NCBI GenBank assembly: GCA_900548625.1 | Contig: URLO01000059.1 | Location: 1-10,371 of the forward strand | Direction of reading: 5' to 3' | DNA: 10,371 bases | Origin: an uncultured Eubacteriales bacterium | GTDB taxonomy: Bacteria > Bacillota > Clostridia > Oscillospirales > Oscillospiraceae | In this document: positions 6,590-10,371 of the stretch, one piece after another | Position numbering within the stretch: position 1 is the stretch's first letter | Layout: each line of letters starts with the position of its first letter | Notes under the pieces: model-generated | The model's database searches: none | Told to the model about the DNA's origin: nothing | The model's input: the letters and a program-made list of their open reading frames with translations, nothing else | Position numbers and translations under genes: made by a program

Positions 6590-7870
6590 ATGCGCCGGTG
6601 GCTTGAGATCGGAAAAGATCTGCTGATCGTCATATTGGTTCTCGCCGTGCTGTCTCTGACGGTGCTGTCGCTTCCCGACCGGATGCTGGCCTCCATCCCC
6701 GGCATCTCGTCTGTGCTCGGGCCGTTTGCCGGCTTCTTCGGGCTCAATCCGGCGGAGCTGGAGTACACGGAAAATGCGGCGCCCGGTCTGGATGCGGCGC
6801 AGCCGCTGGCCGTCTCGGTGCGCAGCCCGGCAGGCCGGTTCAGTGCGCAGTATGATTTTTCTGCCATTGACAGCCTTTACGAGGCGCTTGGCAGCACGCT
6901 CGGGCAGGCGCTGGAGTCCGCCACCGAGCCGGAGGAGACCACGCTGCAAAAGCTCTACGCCGCCATGAGCGGCACGGGCGTGACATTTCTCTACCCTGCT
7001 GCACTTCCGTCCGGCGTTCTGGCCTCATGGCTCGGCGCGCAGCCGCAGGAAAGCGGCAGCGCCGCCTTTCTCTATGTGCTGTCGGTGCAGGAAAGCGGGC
7101 GCGTGCGGCTCTATCTGCGCGGAAGCGCGTGCTGGGTCTGTGACACCGCCATTTCCGCCGACGCGCTTGCGCAGGCGCTCGACGGCTACCGCCCCGACGG
7201 CAGCTTCTTTGCATTGGAGGACAGTACCGGCGTCTATGCCCCGCTTGACCCCTGCTCGCTCATCAGCGTTCCCACGCCGAGGATCTTCGACGCCGCAAGC
7301 ACCGACCCCTGCGACACGCGCTTTGTGACGGCGCTGGCCTCCACGCTCGGCTTCAATCCCTACGGCGACGCCAGCTACACCGACGACGCCGGAAACAGCT
7401 TCTTTTCCGAAAATGACGCCACGCTGCGTGTCTTTGCCGGCGGTCAGCTCCAGCTGAACGCCGACGAGGATGCCGAGCGCTTCACCGCCGCGTCCGCCGA
7501 CCCCGAAGCCATAATTGAGTTCACACGCGCGCTTCTTGAACAGATTCTGAGTGGCACCGACAGTGATGCGCGGCTCTATCTCAGTGAATTTACGCAGACA
7601 GACAGCGGCGCAGTCTGCGCGTTTGACTACGTTCTGGGCGGCGTTCCCATCCTTCAGAACGGGCAGTCCAACGCGGCGACCGCCGTCTTCACAGACGGCA
7701 CGCTGACAGAGCTGACCTTCCTGCTGCGGACATACCGCACCGGGACACAGCCTCTGGCGCTCATTCCCGCCGCACAGGCCGCTGCCATCGTCCCGGAGGG
7801 AAGCACGCTGCGCATCTATTACGACGACTCCGGCTCCGGCCTGCTCAGCGCAGGCTGGCGCAGAGGATAA
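6590..7870 (+). CDS. walH: WalH (YycH-like) accessory regulator of WalK
   Basis: Single-pass membrane protein with a large extracytoplasmic domain; in Bacillus WalH joins WalI and WalK in the membrane and restrains (in S. aureus stimulates) the kinase. 426 aa. A short basic cytoplasmic start (MRRWLEIGK) is followed by one TM helix at about 11-28, then about 395 residues outside, rich in Ala/Ser/Asp as in secreted proteins here. Primary sequence of this family drifts strongly; the call rests on topology, size, faint YycH resemblance and position between walK and a YycI-like gene. ATG at 6590 has AAAGGAG (6575-6581), spacing 8; walK ends 33 nt upstream. Five Cys lie on the outer side (C181, C184, C222, C241, C343), possible disulfides. 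The protein ends at GLLSAGWRRG, near where relatives have a final Trp-containing strand, so the C-terminus may be short. Confidence 0.78.
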   Translation: MRRWLEIGKDLLIVILVLAVLSLTVLSLPDRMLASIPGISSVLGPFAGFFGLNPAELEYTENAAPGLDAAQPLAVSVRSPAGRFSAQYDFSAIDSLYEALGSTLGQALESATEPEETTLQKLYAAMSGTGVTFLYPAALPSGVLASWLGAQPQESGSAAFLYVLSVQESGRVRLYLRGSACWVCDTAISADALAQALDGYRPDGSFFALEDSTGVYAPLDPCSLISVPTPRIFDAASTDPCDTRFVTALASTLGFNPYGDASYTDDAGNSFFSENDATLRVFAGGQLQLNADEDAERFTAASADPEAIIEFTRALLEQILSGTDSDARLYLSEFTQTDSGAVCAFDYVLGGVPILQNGQSNAATAVFTDGTLTELTFLLRTYRTGTQPLALIPAAQAAAIVPEGSTLRIYYDDSGSGLLSAGWRRG

Positions 7871-7891
7871 CGACTGAAAGGAGGACGGCAT

Positions 7892-8728
7892 ATGCCGGTA
7901 TCCAAGATCAAAAATCTGATCCTGCTCATTCTGGCGCTGAGCGTGGTCTGCCTGCTGTTTCTTGCCGTCCCGATGCGTACCGCGCAGATTCAGGCCGAGG
8001 ATGCTCTGCACGCACAGCTTGAGGAGCTGTTTGCCTCCTATGACATCCAGCTCGACCGCGCCATTCTCCCGCGCAGCGTCGATCTGTACACGGTCGAGCT
8101 TTCCGGCCAGCAGGCTGACAACGCGGCAGCCGCCGCGGCGCTGCTCGGCGCGGACGCCGCGCTCCAGCCGGATTCCACGCACTATGCCGCAACCTATCTT
8201 TCCCCGGCAGGAAGCTGCACCTTCCGCGCAGGCGGCGGCTTTTCCGCCGCGCTCACCGGCGGTGAGAGCACGTCCGACATGGCGGGCTCGGCGGCAAGGC
8301 TGCTGAAAAAAATGGGCTTCGACGCCGAAAGCGTCTCTGCGCCGGAGCGCCAGAGCGCGGGCATTTACACGCTCACCGCCAGGCAGCGTCTGTTCGGTGT
8401 CCGCGTCCTTTCCGGCGGGCTGACGCTCACCTATACAAACGGCGTCCTTACGAAAATGGAGGGGACGTTCCTCACCGGCGTTTCTCAGGCCGTCCGCACC
8501 GGCAGCACCGCCTGCATTTCCTGTGCAAGCGCGCTGACCTCGCTGCTGTCCGGCCGTGACGCGCTCGGCTGGGTCGGAAGCCGCATCCTGCACGTTCAGC
8601 AGTGCTACCGCTTCTCCGAAGCGCCCTCCGGCGCGATGCGCCTGACGCCGGTCTGGCTCATCGAGACCGACACCGGCTCGTTCTGCGTCGGCGGCATGAG
8701 CCGTGAGATCACAGCCTGGGACAGCTGA
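7892..8728 (+). CDS. walI: WalI (YycI-like) accessory regulator of WalK
   Basis: Single-pass membrane protein expected to act with WalH on WalK through transmembrane contacts. 278 aa, the usual YycI length. The N-terminus SKIKNLILLILALSVVCLL matches the YycI pattern of a short lysine-containing cytoplasmic end and one TM helix (about 8-26). The exported part (about 28-278) ends with a strand LTPVWLIETDTGSFCVGG, where YycI/YycH proteins have a conserved L-x-P-x-W-x-I segment followed by a self-made or propeptide-like strand. ATG at 7892 has AAAGGAGG (7877-7884), spacing 7; the gene lies 21 nt after walH. Cys residues outside the membrane: C109, C208, C211, C238, C265. The stop codon lies inside a 7-bp hairpin (8721-8740) that lacks a T-run, so it is not an obvious terminator. 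Confidence 0.82.
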   Translation: MPVSKIKNLILLILALSVVCLLFLAVPMRTAQIQAEDALHAQLEELFASYDIQLDRAILPRSVDLYTVELSGQQADNAAAAAALLGADAALQPDSTHYAATYLSPAGSCTFRAGGGFSAALTGGESTSDMAGSAARLLKKMGFDAESVSAPERQSAGIYTLTARQRLFGVRVLSGGLTLTYTNGVLTKMEGTFLTGVSQAVRTGSTACISCASALTSLLSGRDALGWVGSRILHVQQCYRFSEAPSGAMRLTPVWLIETDTGSFCVGGMSREITAWDS

Positions 8729-8753
8729 GACGGCGGCTGTATGCGATGATATC

Positions 8754-8771
8754 GAATTCCTTAAGAAATTC
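8754..8771. repeat. Near-perfect 18-nt palindrome upstream of the murA promoter
   Basis: GAATTCCTTAAGAAATTC is a palindrome with one mismatched pair and centre CTTAAG. It lies 34 nt upstream of the -35 box of the murA promoter and shortly after the walI stop. It is flanked by AAGAA/TTCTT repeats (8763-8782). Its symmetry and position suit a dimer-binding operator, but I recognise no known consensus, and AT-rich chance palindromes are common. Confidence 0.3.
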
Positions 8772-8804
8772 TAAAGATTCTTGTCTCCACTTTGTCATTT
8801 TTTC

Positions 8805-8833
8805 TTTACAATTCATTCCGAATATGGTATGCT
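8805..8833 (+). promoter_or_regulatory. Putative sigma-A promoter of murA
   Basis: TTTACA (8805-8810, 5 of 6 to consensus), 17-nt spacer, TATGCT (8828-8833, 4 of 6). Start expected near 8840, leaving a leader of about 100 nt before murA. The surrounding DNA is AT-rich compared with the genes on both sides. No clear terminator separates walI from murA, so readthrough from the wal operon may also contribute. Confidence 0.5.
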
Positions 8834-8917
8834 TATGGTGCTGTGGTGGGCTCGTCTTTGCACGTTCAGCCAACCAAGGCATGATTTGTCTGTGTGAATT
8901 CACGTAAATCGCAAATA

Positions 8918-8946
8918 CTCTTTACATAAAGAGGGTTTTTATTTTG
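8918..8946 (+). promoter_or_regulatory. Hairpin covering the murA Shine-Dalgarno, followed by a U-rich tract
   Basis: CTCTTT (8918-8923), 4-nt loop ACAT, AAAGAG (8928-8933), then GGTTTTTATTTTG. The 3' arm contains most of the murA ribosome binding site (AGAGGG, 8930-8935), 8 nt before the TTG start at 8944. The fold could hide the SD, and with the following U-rich run could also act as a weak terminator. The stem is only 6 bp and AU-rich, so it would be marginal without help. Confidence 0.4.
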
Positions 8947-10239
8947 ATTCAATATCATGTACAGGGCGGCAGCCGTCTGAGCGGCTCCGTCACCATTTCC
9001 GGCGCAAAGAATGCGGCGGTCGCGATCCTGCCCGCCACGCTGCTGGTCAACGGAGTCTGCCGCGTAGAGAACGTCCCCGATATCTCGGACGTTCGTCTCC
9101 TGCTTCAGATCCTCAGTGAAATGGGCGCGCAGATCAAACGTCTGACGCGCAATTCCTTTGAGATCGACTGCCGCCATGCGCACAACACCACGGCTTCGAT
9201 CGAGCTTGTCCGCCGCATCCGTGCCTCGTGCTATCTTATCGGCGTGGAGCTTGGCCGCTTCGGTCATGCGCGTGTTGCCATGCCCGGCGGCTGCAATTTC
9301 GGCGTCCGCCCCATCGACCAGCACATCAAGGGCTTTGAGGCGATGGGCGCGACCGTGGAGCAGACCGGCGGCTATGTCTGCGCAGACGCCCCGGAAAACG
9401 GTCTTCAGGGCGGGCATGTCTATCTCGACATCGTCTCTGTCGGCGCAACGATGAACATCCTGCTGGCAGCTGTGCTTGCAAACGGCATGACCGTCATTGA
9501 AAACTGTGCCAAGGAGCCGCACATCGTTGACCTTGCGAACTTCCTCAACGCGATGGGCGCGCGCATTTCCGGCGCGGGAACCGACGTCATCAAGGTTCGC
9601 GGCGTCCGCTCTCTGCACGGCGGCACGTACTCCATCATTCCCGACCAGATCGAAGCCGGCACCTACATGGCTGCGGCGGCGGCCTGCGGTGGAAACGTTC
9701 TGGTGGAAAACGTCATTCCCAAGCATCTGGACTGCATCACCGCCAAGCTGCGCGAAATGGGCGCGCATGTGACCGAATATGACGACGCCATCCGCGTCGA
9801 AAGCGACCGCCGGCTGCGCCGCGCGAACGTCAAAACGATGCCCTACCCCGGCTTCCCGACCGATATGCAGCCGCAGATCGCGGTCTGCATGGCGCTGGCA
9901 CAGGGGACAAGCCTTGTGACCGAGGGCGTTTACGACGGCAACCGCTTCCGCTACACGGGAGAGCTCAACCGCATGGGCGCCGCCATTCAGGTCGAGGGCA
10001 AGACTGCCGTGATCGACGGCGTCCGTCAGCTCCACGGCTGTCAGGTCCGCGCATGTGACCTGCGGGCGGGCGCGGCGATCGTGATCGCTGCCATGGCCTC
10101 CGACGGCAAGACCATCATTGACGACGCGCACTTTATTGAGCGCGGCTATGAGGATTTCATCGGCAAGCTGACCGGCCTCGGCGTGAAGATCCGCCGTACC
10201 GAGACATATGAGGTTTCCGTGAAGGAATCCGCCGGCTGA
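8944..10239 (+). CDS. murA: UDP-N-acetylglucosamine 1-carboxyvinyltransferase (MurA), TTG start
   Basis: Transfers enolpyruvate from PEP to UDP-GlcNAc, the first committed step of peptidoglycan synthesis; cytoplasmic. 431 aa, normal length. K22/N23 (ISGAKNA) sit at the same numbering as E. coli MurA, which supports the TTG start at 8944. The active-site loop is MPGGCNFGVRPID with catalytic C117, equivalent to C115 of E. coli and the fosfomycin target. Further matches: D307 (FPTDMQPQ), D372 (CDLRAG) and R400 (IERGYED). At 328-336 GVYDGNRFR replaces the usual F-E-N-R-F segment and carries one extra residue (Gly). AGAGGG lies 8 nt upstream inside a hairpin. Bacillota often have two MurA copies; which paralogue this is cannot be told here. 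Its place after walI links wall sensing to wall precursor synthesis, though it probably has its own promoter. Confidence 0.96.
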   Translation: MIQYHVQGGSRLSGSVTISGAKNAAVAILPATLLVNGVCRVENVPDISDVRLLLQILSEMGAQIKRLTRNSFEIDCRHAHNTTASIELVRRIRASCYLIGVELGRFGHARVAMPGGCNFGVRPIDQHIKGFEAMGATVEQTGGYVCADAPENGLQGGHVYLDIVSVGATMNILLAAVLANGMTVIENCAKEPHIVDLANFLNAMGARISGAGTDVIKVRGVRSLHGGTYSIIPDQIEAGTYMAAAAACGGNVLVENVIPKHLDCITAKLREMGAHVTEYDDAIRVESDRRLRRANVKTMPYPGFPTDMQPQIAVCMALAQGTSLVTEGVYDGNRFRYTGELNRMGAAIQVEGKTAVIDGVRQLHGCQVRACDLRAGAAIVIAAMASDGKTIIDDAHFIERGYEDFIGKLTGLGVKIRRTETYEVSVKESAG

Positions 10240-10253
10240 AACAGTGATATGAC

Positions 10254-10285
10254 AAGTCCCTTCTGCATGATTGCAGAAGGGACTT
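10254..10285. terminator. 13-bp perfect inverted repeat after murA, possible terminator
   Basis: AAGTCCCTTCTGC (10254-10266), 6-nt loop, GCAGAAGGGACTT (10273-10285), starting 15 nt after the murA stop. The stem is strong enough for transcript 3'-end formation, but neither strand has an adjacent T-run, so classic intrinsic termination is doubtful. A 3'-end stabilising hairpin or a factor-dependent end is possible. Confidence 0.5.
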
Positions 10286-10309
10286 CAGACTGTCAAAAAC
10301 CTCGTAGAG

Positions 10310-10371
10310 TTCGCGCCCGCAGGCGCGAATAAAGTGTAAATTGGTTTTGTCCGGGGGCGTGTACCTCGGAC
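10310..10371. repeat. Two further inverted repeats at the right edge of the window
   Basis: First, TTCGCGCC (10310-10317), loop CGCA, GGCGCGAA (10322-10329), a perfect 8-bp hairpin. Second, GTCCGGGG (10349-10356) with CCTCGGAC (10364-10371), 8 pairs including one G-U, 7-nt loop, ending exactly at the window edge; the flanking TTGGTTTT suggests the stem could continue outside. No open frame with coding signals is seen after 10239. On the minus strand TTTTTG follows the first hairpin after a short gap, so it could end a gene converging from the right. Confidence 0.45.

Noticed and set aside
4787..6949. A 720-codon open frame on the minus strand, opposite walK and the start of walH.
   Set aside because: It is antisense to well-supported genes with clear domains. 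Its composition (Arg, His, Asp, Val rich, no motifs) is what GC-rich third positions yield on the opposite strand.
8721..8740. Hairpin overlapping the walI stop as the wal operon terminator.
   Set aside because: The 7-bp stem is followed by mixed sequence without any T-run on the plus strand.
7025..10131. Long minus-strand frames opposite walH/walI (7025-8593) and murA (8866-10131).
   Set aside because: Antisense shadows of recognisable genes, with no ribosome binding sites or conserved motifs.

Overview
The window looks like chromosome from a GC-rich, Gram-positive Clostridia-type bacterium (Bacillota, probably Oscillospiraceae or a relative). Grounds: a complete WalR-WalK-WalH-WalI cell-wall stress cluster, strong AGGAGG-type ribosome binding sites, sigma-A-like promoters, encoded CCA ends on the tRNAs, and coding DNA rich in G/C at third positions. 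The species assignment is inference. I see no transposase, integrase, CRISPR array, phage gene or defence module; this is mostly conserved core genome with one exported protease.

Left part, minus strand (1-2610). A secreted subtilase (S8 family, lactocepin-like, with propeptide and PA insert) runs leftwards off the window before its catalytic serine. It has its own promoter and a structured leader of about 130 nt. To its right lies an AT-rich stretch without a credible gene. Then comes a tRNA operon read leftwards: strong promoter, tRNA-Thr(UGU), tRNA-Tyr(GUA), and two terminator-like hairpins in a row.

Middle part, plus strand (2667-8728). A promoter divergent from the tRNA promoter drives an RsmB/RsmF-type rRNA m5C methyltransferase. 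The next gene follows at once, its Shine-Dalgarno overlapping the methyltransferase stop codon: walR, then walK, walH (yycH-like) and walI (yycI-like), separated by only 15-42 nt. The five genes look like one operon. WalK carries the two-transmembrane/HAMP/PAS/HisKA/HATPase layout of the essential Bacillota wall-homeostasis kinase, and appears to keep the four residues that bind zinc in the Staphylococcus aureus WalK PAS domain. WalH and WalI are single-pass membrane proteins that in Bacillus control WalK through transmembrane contacts.

Right part (8729-10371). A 215-nt gap holds a promoter and a small hairpin that covers the Shine-Dalgarno of murA. murA (UDP-GlcNAc enolpyruvyl transferase, TTG start) takes the place where Bacillus has walJ/htrA, so a wall regulator sits beside the first committed enzyme of peptidoglycan synthesis. 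Three consecutive inverted repeats follow murA, the last reaching the window edge.

I find no clearly new system. The best second-look items are the WalK zinc-site conservation with the wal/murA/rsmF linkage, the murA SD hairpin, the structured protease leader and the hairpin cluster after murA.
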